Made by a program: the position numbers and the translations under genes | Shown here: positions 1 through 12,054 of the stretch, piece by piece | Layout of the letters: every line of letters starts with the position of its first letter | Position numbering within the stretch: position 1 is the first letter of the stretch | Assembly: GCA_030848705.1 (NCBI GenBank) | Contig: CM061238.1 | Location: 58,319,133-58,383,132, forward strand | DNA: 64,000 nt | From: Heracleum sosnowskyi | Lineage: Eukaryota > Streptophyta > Magnoliopsida > Apiales > Apiaceae | Direction of reading: 5' to 3' | Notes under the pieces: generated by a model | What the model saw: only the letters and a program-made list of their open reading frames with translations | Told to the model about the DNA's origin: nothing | Database searches by the model: none

Positions 1-240
1 GAATTGGCTATCTTCACTTCTCGAACCAACAATACTAGTACTTCTCGAATCAGTATACTGACTTTTGGGATCATGACATCTCGAATCAGTGTATTTTGAC
101 ATCACTGATTTAGACATGTCGAATCAGTTCATTTCTTCACTTCTCGTACCAATATACTTGACTTCTCGAATCTTCACATTTAGCACTTCTAGAATGGATG
201 ACTTCTCGAATCAGTTCATTTTGAAACTTCTCGAATAATC
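1..240. repeat. Dispersed short-motif repeat (ACTTCTCGAATCAGT-like)
   Basis: About nine imperfect copies of a motif close to ACTTCTCGAATCAGT occur at roughly 17, 42, 86, 113, 138, 161, 184, 200 and 225, spaced 16-44 bases apart. The spacers differ, so this is not a simple satellite. The pattern is like the private motif clusters in the LTRs of the three Sirevirus-like elements of this window, so it may be part of a fourth such LTR or spacer cut by the window edge. No LTR end, primer binding site or coding frame is visible. Confidence 0.6.
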
Positions 241-676
241 ACTTAGTCAAATTTTATTCTTCAATATTGTAACATATTTATTTTTCATATTGTCTTCAAA
301 TGTCTTGAGAAATGATGTTGTTATGTTCTTCCAAGTCATAATTCGAACTTATTACATAGTTACAAACATTGAATTACAGAAATACAGAACCTTTAGAAAC
401 AAAGGGATCCCTGGGTCAAGTAAGTGAAATAAAGTGACGCAATACTATCGACTTGTTATTTATATGTTTTTCAGAAATGTCTTTACTATATGCAGCGTGA
501 GAAGAAGTGTACAAACCTAACTATGAAGAATATTCTAGGAATATATAGCAGTAATTACAAAAATCAAATAGAGTGTTTAGTAACTATGAAGGTCGCATTT
601 ACTATTTGAGTATAAATACAAATAAATATAATTATGTTTTTGCACATATAGAGGTGCAACTCATATAAGGGGTAAG
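241..676. other. Unassigned AT-rich sequence
   Basis: No gene, element terminus or strong repeat was recognised. It ends at the 5-bp target duplication GTAAG (672-676) of the solo LTR that follows, so it is the sequence that originally lay upstream of the DUF789 gene, or an older repeat there. Confidence 0.5.
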
Positions 677-3600
677 TGTAACAGCCCCAAATCTGGGGTC
701 AGGGATTTAGAGTAGTCAGGATCCACTTACTTCTTGCCTTGCCTGCTTTACTCACAATAGACACAATTCATCTGCTTATGACCCCACAATGTATATATCT
801 CTCTCACACACACACACAGGTTAGAGTCTCAGAAACGACACAAATACAACCATTGCGGAAGAAATAATCTTTATTACAATACCCAAATGTCCTTTTGAAT
901 TTGCTACTGATACAACTCCTAAGTAATGGTACATTACCAACTTAGCCTTGTAATACTCACCACCCTCTCATAACATTCTTATCGATACATAAGATGAATA
1001 CCAAAAGCTCCAGCTTGATCTGACTGGTTCACACTACTTCCAGGATCACTGCTAGAAACTGCTCATGAGAATGCCTTACGCTCACCACTCGCCTGAGGGA
1101 TGTGCGCCGAATCCTTGGTATCCTACTTCGCTGCTATATAATATTTATAAAACAATAGCAAGAGTGAGCGATAGCTCAGCAAGGTAATAAAAGTATGGCA
1201 TAATCCTGCCTTTAACTCAACCTAGAATAAAGCGGGTATAAGACAATAATTTGTCAAAATATCTCGATACTGAAATTATTTCCTTATCGGAATGTATTCC
1301 AAAAACAGTACCATTGTTGTATTTCAAATATCATTTTCATAATATTTCTGCAAACTTTTGCTATATTATGAACAAAGTTCTAGTATAAAAGATGAGGTTT
1401 CAAAGTAAACCAAATATAACCTTTCCGAAAAATATCTGCTATGTAAGCAGAATATCAACATATAACTCAAAAGATGAAGTTGCATGAATTTATTGTCACT
1501 TCATTTTCAAACACTTTCGACCTCCTGCCAACATGATTGGTTCTTCACCCCAATACATGTTGAAGGGATATCCAAATTGGATGATGAACCAATACGGGAG
1601 TTGCTACCGCGCCCGCTGTACCCAACCTTACTATGATCAGTAGCAGGTCGTACCGCTCAAATATGTTTTCTACATGTAGATTGAAGAATCACGACAGCCT
1701 GACATTGTCTACCGCCTTACGGTGATCTCCCGGCCCATTTGGGGCAATAAAAGTTGGATGGGTCGGCGCAACTGGACAACTTACACCACTCCTAGTTCAG
1801 ATGAAATCCATGACTCTAAAACGTAAAGATCGTCCTCCTTTCCCCAAGTGTAACACTTGTTGATACGACTCCACTAAGTAGTTATATCTAGGTTGGAAAG
1901 GAAGATTCTCCAATATTTCCCAAGCTATTGCTTGTTAATGGATATCGACTTGTTCCATGAATTTACCCCTCGATCGTTGAGGTGGTAACACAATATTTGA
2001 CTTGCAGCAACTAAATTGCTTCGAGAAAATATCTGTCCCCTGACAGTTTTGAGTTGAGAGTTTAAAATGAGTAGCAGTCACCTAAATCAGGTTTCCCATA
2101 TTTTTGATAGTTGAGCGAGCATTTAAATCCTCTTAAAAGACAGATTTAAATGGAAAAATATTGTTTTGGGAACCTCTTTTTGATTTGAAAATAATTAATA
2201 ATACAGCTTAGAGTATCCTTCATAATTATTGAAGGTCGAGGATAAACTTTAAATACATTTCTCATTTTTAAAACGTTTTAACAGTATTTAATAAATAATC
2301 GAATAATATTTATTAAATATGTAAACCTTAAACGAATATTTGAAAATAATATTCATTAAGTAAATAATGATTAAATGAATATTCAAAAATAATATTCATT
2401 AAATAAACAAACCTTGAATGAATATTTAGAAATAATATTCATTAAATAAATAAACCTCAAATGAATATTCAGAAATAATATTCATTAAATAAATAAACCT
2501 CGAATGAATATTCAGAAATAATATTCATTAAATAAATAAACCTCAAATGAATATTCAAGAATAATATTCATTAAATAAATAAACCTCAAATGAATATTCA
2601 AGAATAATATTCATTAAATAAATAATCCTCAAATGAATATTCAAGAATAATATTTATTACATAAATAATCCTTAAATGAATATTCGAAAATAATATTCAT
2701 TAAATAAATAAGGATTGAATAACAGTTGCCCGATATCTTTATCGGAAAATAACCTTTAATATATATACAGAAAATATAATTACTTCTGATCTAAAGAAAT
2801 ATCATACGCCCTTAACCTAGGGCATTTAAAAGCAAATCTGGCTTATAGCTGATATCCCATATCTAGCTTATAAGTCCCAACATCAAGTCATAACCTCGAG
2901 TATCGCTATATATAGCAGTTCGAAAACAAGCATGCAATTTATATATCGCATTTGCATATCACATATGAAAACAGTTATTATCACAATAACAGTAGTATAG
3001 GTTTCGAAAACTTGCCTGATGCTCAAGAAGTGATAGGGGTTCGCGACGATGTCGGACAATCTAGACAAAGTCAAAGAAAACGCACGATTAATCTCCTGGA
3101 TAATCCACTTGTACTAAATGCTTAAACACGTAAGCGAAACACAACCAAGGCATTACTAGCTCGTTAAAGGCTCATGTTAATCGACAATTACTTAAGTCGT
3201 AGGTTTAGTCCGAAATCGATCCTCGAATACAAGGTATACTTAACCATTTATAACATTGGTTTCTAAGTCGGGTTCTTAGTGATTTTCACTTGCGCAACCT
3301 CTGCTGTCGCATTTTTATAAAATCGAAAAATAATATTTTGGACTCGAAACCTTCGCACACCTCTTGCCAACTTAACTTAGCACTTTACCACGAAATCTCA
3401 TATTTTATAATCACTTGTAAGGGTCTCAAACACAGTCATGAAGGTGATGTGTTTCTGCAATTTCATTCCTTGAACGACTTTCACTAAAATGGTCATATCT
3501 CATAAACCGTACATCGTAATGACATGATTATTGCGCTCACGTAAACTAGAAACACATCTCTACACATTCATGTTCATCACTGAACCAAAAGAGGCAGATA

Positions 3601-5292
3601 GGTTTTCAGATTCTAGGCAGTTTTTAGAGTTAACGAGAATCGGGCATTACGAAGGCTTAAAACTTAACGTTTTCCATTTTGTCACAACATAACCAAGCCA
3701 CACCGGGCATACCATACATCCACAACCTCAACAAACAACCATCATACACCTCTAAGATCAGTGGTGAGGCTCAAATCCAACACCCATCATTTTACACATT
3801 TAAACAAAGCCAAACAATCACTAAATCACTTAACCATGATCTTAACTTTACATGAACATCAAAACCAATTCAAAACTCATATAAAACTCAAAGGTGGGTT
3901 AGGGTTTTACCTTCTTGGAAGCTCTAACAACACTACCAAGTGTTTACAAACACTTAACAAGCCTTATATAGTCCTTAAGTGCTAAATCCTTAAGATCAAA
4001 ACAAAAAAACCACTTGAAGTTACTATTCATCCTCATCTTGTAAAATTCATAACAAATCTAAACATAAGAGTTTGGTGATAAAATTTCTACCAGACCTTGT
4101 GCTCTTCTCGGTCTTTCTTTTGAGTCCTAGATCAATACCAGGGAATGCTTGAAGCTCTACTTATGGGCGTTTTAAGATCGATGGCAGAAACTGCAAGGAA
4201 CAGGACAGATTGGAATCCTCAACTTGGGGAAGGGATTTGACTAGGCTACACTCCTTTGTTGACCATGAAAGTTTGAAAGAATGTTACCCATGGATTGGAG
4301 AAGCTATGGTTAAACGTTGGTGATTTATGGATGGATAGAAGTGGAGATATGAATTTTTCTTTGAGTTGTGATCTAGTTTGGCAGATTGGAGAGCTTCTGC
4401 TCATCTTTGCTTTTCTTTTGTTTTTTAACTTGGATACATCTTTTATTTTGTGTTGTTAATCACCCTTTGGTCCACTTGTTGCTCTCTCATCAAACAACCC
4501 CATTTTTGCCAATGTTGCAATTACACCATTAGCTTTTTGGTTGACTTTCATGCATGACACCTTGGTTTTTCTTCTTCCACCAATTGGATCGTCTTTGTGT
4601 CCTTTTAATAAAATCAATACGTTACAGCTTATATGTTGCATTTTATTACTCCACTGTGGCACAATCCCTTAAATCAATATTAACTCCAACATCCCTTATC
4701 TATTCCCTATTTATTCCTTGTTCTTAGAAAATGTTCTCGCGTTTCTTCGAATATTCTCAATCTCTTTTTATAGAGTTCCTTAACTCTTGGTTAGCTTCCT
4801 TTTTGTTTAAATCCTTGAATCCACTTGATATAATTCTCTTGATGATTATGTAGGATATTTAATCGTGTCATAATTTCAATCCTTAATCCATGATTCGTTT
4901 GCTTAATCGTTTAATCTCGTTATAAAGTATCAGCGGTTTTCGTTCCAAATTCTCAAATCAAATAAAATAAAATTCCAGAATATTAAATCCTCAAATCCTC
5001 AAATTTAATATCTCATTTCTTGATTATAGTAATATATAATTCACTACCCGGTCAAATACTACACCAAAATAAAATTTGGAATTTCTGAATTCCGATCGTC
5101 TTTGCATTCACTTATTTACTCCGTAGATCACTAATATGACTTCGGAATATCCACACTACATCTCATACATAGGTGGCATGAAAAGTTTTCTTAATCCTCA
5201 AAATCACTATTCATCCACCAAATTCACTATTCACTGATGCAATTAATCATAATAAGAAAAGTTTTAATTTACCAAAAATTCGGGTTATTACA
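677..5292 (-). mobile_element. Solo LTR of a Tekay/Del-like Ty3/gypsy element
   Basis: Read on the minus strand it starts TGTAATAACCCG at 5292 and ends GGGGCTGTTACA at 677, so both ends show the TG...CA inverted termini. Flanks are GTAAG (672-676) and ATAAG (5293-5297), a 5-bp target duplication with one difference. There is no primer binding site or polypurine tract beside it, hence a solo LTR left by recombination. Its length, 4616 bp, is very long for an LTR. The half at 3283-5292 matches the Tekay-B LTR at 18244-20073 closely, except for an extra stretch of about 200 bp near 4735-4930. Assignment to Tekay rests on that match, because Tekay-B abuts a chromodomain-type pol end. Confidence 0.8.
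2323..2711. repeat. 43-bp AT-rich tandem repeat inside the solo LTR
   Basis: Roughly nine copies of a 43-bp unit; the marker CCT of successive units falls at 2412, 2455, 2498, 2541, 2584, 2627 and 2670. Each unit contains GAATATTC and AATATTCATT blocks that pair with each other. The other Tekay-like LTRs (around 10076-10380 and 47165-47440) carry a comparable GAATATTCACTT-rich palindromic array in a similar place, so this is a structural feature of the LTR family. Confidence 0.85.
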
Positions 5293-5372
5293 ATAAGAGT
5301 GAGATGGTGTAAAAGGTGGTATCAATTTTTAAAGAGAGCGATTTATAGAGTGTTTGCTTACTATTAAAAAAA

Positions 5373-5480
5373 ATGGCTGGTCCTCCATTTCCAATATCCT
5401 TCGCCCCTAGGACGCACTCAAATATCGAGCGATTACTTCATTCCCTGACCCCAAAAGTTCTATCGACTCCAATTCCTAAG
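5373..5480 (+). CDS. DUF789-family protein, exon 1
   Basis: Thirty-six codons from the ATG at 5373 to a lysine codon followed by GTAAAT, a good splice donor, in phase 0. The peptide contains SNIERLLHSLTP, close to the conserved N-terminus of plant DUF789 proteins (SNLERFLxxxTP type). The next exon, at 49716, starts in phase 0 with SCIQDFN, which continues the family pattern. Intron 1 would then be 44.2 kb and filled with nested transposons. The start lies only 80 bp downstream of the solo LTR, so the native promoter is displaced or lost. DUF789 has no established biochemical function. Identification of this exon alone would be weak; the downstream exons make it good. Confidence 0.72.
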
Positions 5481-7028
5481 GTAAATCTCTTTTTTGATTC
5501 TTTTTCTTTTTTAATTTTTGTTTACATCCTTAAATCTAATATATTTATTTTTGTAGAAAAATAATTTTAATTTCTTCACGGGCAATAATAGACTTTTCTC
5601 TCTGATACCAAATATGTTTCGAGTATTTCTTTCAATTAACAAGTTTAGTTTTTAACTGTTTCTGTTTTCTAATTTCTTTAAATATTTATAATTAAGCATG
5701 ATATTTAACAATTAACATGCTTATTTATACCGGGTAAGGTGTGAATATGGAGAAAGAAAAGAGGTATATATGGATGATGTGACAATTTGTTTTTATTTAG
5801 TATTATTATATATCGTCTATAGGGTAATCTTTAATTTAGCAGAAAAAAATAACTTTAAATATTTTCCGTCTATTTGTCGAGCCAAAAGATTACAAAAATT
5901 ATATCTTTATATATAATTTAACTAAAATATTTAATAAGGTATGCCTTGGTAAGGCATGGTTGACTTATTTCAAAAATACTATTAGTGATTATATTTTTAA
6001 ATGATATTAAATATAAATTAAAAATATAAATTATATCCTAAATATAATTAGCCTAAAGGACTTCTTGTGATTTGATCGTGAGGGGGCAGTTTTATCATTT
6101 TATAAATAATATTAAATGAAAATTGAAAATATTCCCAAATTGTACATTTTATTGCAAAAATCGTACAATTTGTAGATATTATTTAGCAATCTTTTCAAAA
6201 ACTTCGAAAATTAATTATATATAGTATAATAAAGTTGTTGGCCAAGAAAATATAAAAAAATTAAAATTTTGATGATTTCATGAAAAAATACAAAAATAAT
6301 TAAAATAATAAATTTTAATGTTAATAAAATAACTATCATCAATTTAATGAGATTTGCAAACATTTTTTACAATTTTCTCAAAAAAGTTAAAATCTAAATT
6401 AAGTAAATATCAAAAATAATTTTAAATAATATTTATAAAATATGAAGCTTGTAAATCTTTATTAGATCCTAATGAACTAACAATTTGCTTAACTCTGATA
6501 ACAATATTTATCAAGAATAATGCTAGAAAATCAAACAAAATATCGAAAAATGTGTATAAATTAATGTGTCAGTGTTGAGTTGGCAAATTGAGAAATTTTA
6601 ATAGGGAGAGTTCATATCATGGGGGTATATATCAATAATTATCCTAAGAACCTATATTAAGAAGATACATATCTTTTTCTACATAATTTTGGAGTTTTTG
6701 TTTCGTTGCCAAGCATTTTTTATTTATCAAATATACGCGGTACAAACATTAATATACCCTAATATTTACTAAAGATTAACCTAGATAATATATGTTGACA
6801 TTTTCTTTTTATTTGTTTAGTGGTCCAAGTAATTTTATTAATCAATTATACGTTATATTCTCTTTATGTATACAGTCAATTAAATATTAACATTACTTAT
6901 GTATATTGATATCCTCGTAAGAAAAGAATGATTAATTAAGGTGTATTTAAATTCATGTTATTGAATTTTATTATAAAAGTAAAAGTAGAGAGAAAATTGT
7001 AACGCTATGACATATATATAGGGGTTTA

Positions 7029-7352
7029 CTCCAATACAAACCACTCTTAGATTACAAACTACAAACTAAATAATTTGTTTTTCAAATCGCGTCGAAACAT
7101 AGCACATATAGTATGCAAATTGATCGTTGCGAGATGGAGAAAAATACGGTGAAGTCGGATTTCAAAAAAAGCTCTCCCATTGATAGGAAAAGTCAAATTA
7201 AAAACGGAGGGGAATAGGTGTGATTGTGTGTGGGAGGGTGTATTTTAGTTGTGTGTTGTGCATATAGGGGGCCATTAGATTAGATTAATCTAAGGGTTTA
7301 GATTGGTTCTTAGTTTGTATTTTAAAAAAGGTTTGTATTTGATCACTAGCCT
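7029..7352. mobile_element. Small non-autonomous inverted-repeat element (MITE-like)
   Basis: The left end reads TAGGGGTTTACTCCAATAC followed by AAACC. The reverse complement of the right end reads TAAGGCTAGTGATCAAATAC followed by AAACC, so about 25 bp pair imperfectly, with a further pairing of ACAAACTA blocks inside. The length of about 320 bp and lack of coding capacity fit a MITE or a short Helitron-like element (a CTAG occurs near the right end). No clean target duplication was found, so boundaries and class are uncertain. Confidence 0.4.
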
Positions 7353-7489
7353 TATACCTATTAATTTCATTCAAATATCAGTAACACTTATAAAATATAG
7401 CCATAATAATTAAATATATAAATAATATTTATTCTTTGTGATCCATGAAAATGCGTGAATAGGTGCTATGACCAACTATATCCAATTTT

Positions 7490-7914
7490 AAAGATTTACA
7501 AAATAATTAACTGCTAAGTTGTCAGCCAGCTAAGATGAACAAAATATAGTCTTTCAGCTAGCTAAGATGAGTAATGCAATGCAGAATTCGAATAGCAGTA
7601 AGTAAAAAAACCAAGAGTTTTAGTCAGGTTCGACCCTTAACACTAATGGTCTAAGTCCTGGTAAGAAAATATATTATTAATCACTATAAAAACCGATTAC
7701 AAGATTAATAAATATATCTCCCTTCTTCCCTGTCACTGGTAGCAGCTAGCTGACACCCTTGTTCCCTGAATCAAATGATCTCTATCAAACTAATTCCCGA
7801 ACCCTTGTGTCCTAGCTTGCACCTCAGCAACAAACCTTACAAACTGAACAATAGAATCAATTGAAGAATGATACAACTCAAACTATGAACTCTTAATTAG
7901 AATACAAACGTATA
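7490..7914 (-). mobile_element. Possible old copia-type LTR, left part (interrupted by Tekay-A)
   Basis: The motif AGCTAGCTAAGATGA and variants recur here (about 7530-7570), and GCTTGCTAA-type variants recur on the far side of Tekay-A (about 49430-49590). On the minus strand a TATA-like TTTATAAATA lies near 49045 just right of the Tekay-A insertion, which would be the promoter of such an LTR. If true, Tekay-A landed in an existing LTR spanning roughly 7490-7914 plus 48943-49581. No left terminus could be fixed, so this stays tentative. Confidence 0.25.
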
Positions 7915-10900
7915 TGTAATATCCCAAAATTTTGTAATAACTGAAACCCTGATGAATAGTAAATTTGCCCCTAATGAATAGTAAAATTGCTGATGGAAAT
8001 TTTTTCAGACCACACTATGTGAATGAAATGGAATGAATGTTTTGAAGTTATATTATTGATGTATAAGGAGAATAAGTGAATGCAAACGCAAACAGAATCA
8101 GAAGATTTCCATTCGAGTTTTAAATCACTATTCACTGGACAATCAAGGAAGTATTGATTTGATCGTTTTAAGAAAGTATGTAGAATGAGAAATCCATGAT
8201 CATATCTTAAACCAAGGTGAGAAATCTAAGATTATATATTGAACAAAGATATAAGATCATCAAGTGCAATATATAATATGATTGAGGATACAAATGATGG
8301 CATAAGCATGATGCAGAAAAGTGACATAGGGATGACATGTTGATGATAAAGTGATGACAAGGTGATGAATCATTGGTGACAAGGCTTGTTTATAGCCAAA
8401 CAAATTAATTGGCAATTAATTAAGAGTATTTAGACAAAACAAAAAAGAAAACAAAACAAATCAAAAGAGATGCATTCTTGAAGATGAAACATTCAGCTAT
8501 TTCTTCTTCTTCCAAACCTTAAGAAATTTTCCTCCACTTTCACTCAACCATAATTCATGTTCTTGGGCTCTAAATCACCCTCATCCATAAACTAAGGTAA
8601 ATCCTTGATCTTAGCTTCATCCATGATTGTTAGCTTGTTCAAAAATGGATTCAAAGTTGATGATGAATAGTAAAGATGAATAGTAATTCTTGATTTCTTG
8701 TTTTGATCTTGAAGTTTAAGGCTTGTAAAGGTTAATCAAGGATCAAAGAAGGTCATACCACCCATTTCTAGGCTATACTAAGTACCAAGGAAGGTATAAA
8801 CCCTCTCACACGTTTTCTTAGGATTTGATATTAGTGAATAAATGGATGATTGTTAGTGATAGTATGATGTAGAGATGATTTGCATGATATGTATGATGTT
8901 TAATGGAGTAAGTGATGGTTGAACTAGTGAGTAGTGATATGAGCTTGTGTAGACAGAAATAAAGTGATTTGGATGAGATCCTTGGGTTGTGATTGTTTGG
9001 TTGTGGATTGGTGGATTGATTAAAAGTGTTGTAAACACGGGAATCGCGTTTAAGCGTCGTTACCATGTCAAATTTTACTTAGGAAGATTGGACAGAGATC
9101 ACGAATACTTTAAAAGGCATAAACATAAGGTTTCTGACCATGATCATGTAGGCCCTGTTTCCTAGTTTGTTTTAGCGAAAGAATCGTATCGTTTCGATTT
9201 ACGGTTTAGGATAAACGTCCGTTTTAGTGAAAGCGGTTTCTAGTAACTAAGTAGTTCATTGCACGAACTTTGAGATAGGGATCAAGCCCTTTAAAAATGG
9301 AATTGGGTTGAGATATGAAAATGGATACTAGCATGGATTTTTAGGAAGGAAACCTAGGAGGTTTCGTGTTAAAAAGATAAGTTTGTGATTTTATAAAAAT
9401 GCGAGAACAAAGGTTGCGCGAGTGAAATACCCTTAAGGGGATGGTTAAAAAACAAGAAGTTAGTAAAGGAAAAGTACTTGGGTTTTGTGAATATATTTCC
9501 ACCCAAACTTTTAACTTAGGAGTTACGGAATGTCATAAGGTTATAGATGACCGAGAGCGAGACATTTGATTTTCATTAATAGAACTTTAGTGCTTAAGTA
9601 ATAGCACATTAATTGGTTCTAGGGGAATGACTGTGAATTATGTATCTTGTTATAGATCGACGAGCACACTCTCAATCCCCCACTACCACACCACCGAGAC
9701 ACCAAGACAAGTTTCCAAACCCTACATCATATAAGTGACGCTTCTGTGATTACTGTTGTGTTTGTGATATATTCTGTTTTAATACTGTGAAAAGAAGTTA
9801 TAACTGATTATGCTTGGTAAAAAGCTTTGTGTTATATAAGGGTTTATATGCTTAGTAAATATTAGATATAAACCGAGGTGTTATAGAGGCTCTAAGGGTA
9901 GAGCACTCGTACGTGAATTTTAAAACTTAGACCGGGAGTCAAATTAGTATTTTGGTCTTGATTATACTGTCAGAAGCTGGAGGGTTCCAGGGACAGTTAT
10001 ATTTTTAAAAATGTTGATTAAATATTCCAATATATATATTATTGGATATTTAATGTGAGATATTTAAATAATATTATTATAAATATTATTTGGATATTTA
10101 TTTAATTAAGTGAATATTCACTTAAGTGGAAATTTTATTGAATAATAATTCTATATTTATTATTTGAATATTATTTAATTAAGTGAATATTATTTAATTA
10201 AGTGAATAATAATTTGAATATTCACTTAAGTAGAATATTATTGAGTAATAATTCAATATTTATTATTTGAATAATTATTTAATTAAGTGAATATTAATTT
10301 GAATATTCACTTAAGTGGATTTATATTGAATAATAATTCAATATTTATTATTTGAATATTTATTAAATATTCCAAAAATGATTTAAAAATCATAGAACCT
10401 TATTTAAATATTACGTAAGGTTCCAATAGTTATTTAAAATATTTTATGATCTCGAAAGAGATTAATGTGACTATAGTATGGGTTCCCAACTACTTTTAAA
10501 TTATTTATCCCAAATAAGGAATAAGGTTTTGGACTTATCAAAAATTGGGAATCCATTCCAGGAAGTGAACATTTGATTTCACATGCCACCTTCATTAAAA
10601 GTGATATAGTTTGGGTTTCTGAATTATCAGAGCTAAAGATATTTTACAAAACTCCCAGGTCGTGGATTTCAAAATATTTTACTCGAGGATCGAGGTCAGT
10701 TGACAACGGTCAACCCACATTGTGACTTACTTCTGATATAATCCGGAAGTAAGGGTATTTTTACAAAACCTATCAACAAGCTTATGCTTGGGGGAAACAA
10801 CATTTCGCGTAAGTGGCCGAGTAACGCACGGTCCCATATATAAAACTATTTTCCTGGCCTTGATGTCTCCAGGTGGAAATGAATAAGAGGCTGGGTGACG

Positions 10901-11864
10901 CTAGTCCAGTGGAATCCGTTGGCAGGGAGCGGGTCCACTTGTGTGGCCATGATGTCGCCATGTGTTTACAAATGAGTAAGAGGCCGAGTGATGCCGGTCC
11001 AACCTAAAAGCCCGTATGCGGCTAGGGTAATGACCTTCGGGATTATCCATCTACTAGTAGAGAATCTTTGGTATGACGACTGATCATCGTATACCAGTGC
11101 GTAGCCCTGTACAACTCCCCATGTTTTCCAAGGATTGGAATTTCAGAAATGTTTGGTAACTTGGGTTAAATACCGGTTACGAATACTTGCTAATAATATT
11201 TTAACAAAGTACTATACCTCATACAGTATTTGTACTGTATGGCATGTTTTGACGAAAAGAAAAGTAAATATATCATTCTGTATATGAATGAAGTTTTTTA
11301 AGGTTTTCCTTTACGATATAAGATTATACATATGCTTATGCTGTTTTATATTATTGTTGGGCTTAGTGCTCACTCTTGCTTTCTTTTATATATATATGTA
11401 TCACAACACAACAGCTAGAGTAGATGGCCAGGATTCGTCATACCGCTCGGAAGCGCGTTTGGGCCACCCAGACCACCCATAGGATGGCGGTTGCAGCACC
11501 TCAGGTATAAGTACTGAGTTGGTTCGGAGTGTAACTCTTGTTGCTCCGGTTTATTTATAAGTATCACTTATGTATATTAATGAACAAGAACAAACTTTTG
11601 CGCTGCCTTTCTGGTTTCACGTAGAGATCACATTGGCAGTAGGTTGCAAGTATTTTACTTTTGGGTTGTAATAACTTTAAATTATGGATCATATGACTAC
11701 TGTTTTTGCAAGTTCGTTTCTGAGACATAACTGGCGTGAGTACATTGATGGTGGGGTCACCATATGTGTTGATTTATTATATTAGGATTCAAGTATTAAG
11801 TGTTTGTATGGAATAAGGGATCGTGACAACCTAGATCTCCGACCCCGGATCTGGGGGTGTTACA
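7915..11864 (+). repeat. Tekay-A 5' LTR (3950 bp)
   Basis: It starts TGTAATATCCCAAAATTT and ends GATCTGGGGGTGTTACA, with TGTAA/TTACA inverted termini like the solo LTR at 677-5292. The part from 9745 onward is matched along its length by 46845-48942 with only scattered substitutions and small indels. Sequence around 9395-9415 (minus sense TTTCACTCGCGCAACC) matches the solo LTR near 3283, so the two LTR subfamilies share layout. Short ATG-initiated frames inside it have no support as genes. Confidence 0.8.
10076..10380. repeat. AT-rich palindromic array in Tekay-A LTR
   Basis: Repeated blocks of TTAATTAAGTGAATATT and the nearly complementary GAATATTCACTTAAGTG alternate about every 40-90 bases, giving many overlapping hairpins. 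The matching segment in the other LTR is at 47165-47440 with one repeat fewer. The 43-bp array of the solo LTR (2323-2711) is the positional equivalent. Confidence 0.75.
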
Positions 11865-11868
11865 GAAA

Positions 11869-11880
11869 TGGTATCAGAGC
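11869..11880 (+). other. Tekay-A primer binding site (tRNA-iMet)
   Basis: TGGTATCAGAGC, complementary to the 3' end of plant initiator tRNA-Met, begins four bases after the LTR ends at 11864. This fixes the LTR boundary and the plus orientation of the element. Confidence 0.85.
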
Positions 11881-12054
11881 CTATAGTTATTAATCTTAGA
11901 AACGATAGGGCGTTAGGAATAATAAATGCAACTATAATAATAAGAAGAACTCCCATCGAGTTCATGATTGGGCTACCGGATGTAGCACTGACTGTTAAAA
12001 CCCTCAAGGGAACTTTTATTCCACAGTATAGTAACCTAGTTTTCGCTTGTATAG

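Larger units (their letters stand above)
5481..7914 (+). other. Left part of DUF789 intron 1, AT-rich
   Basis: About 2.4 kb of AT-rich sequence between exon 1 and the Tekay-A 5' LTR. No further exon was recognised. It holds a MITE-like element (about 7029-7352) and, at its right end, sequence that may belong to an old copia-type LTR. The last five bases GTATA (7910-7914) resemble GTAGA right of the Tekay-A end (48943-48947), as expected for its target duplication. Confidence 0.6.

Noticed and set aside
1..240. Regularly spaced short repeats as a possible CRISPR array
   Set aside because: Repeats are degenerate, spacing varies, the genome is a plant and no cas genes exist.
8818..9066. Minus-strand 82-aa frame in the Tekay-A LTR
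   Set aside because: Low-complexity frame inside an LTR, antisense, no similarity.
11288..11482. Small hydrophobic frame in the Tekay-A LTR (also 48308-48496)
   Set aside because: The two copies differ by frameshift, so it is not maintained as protein.
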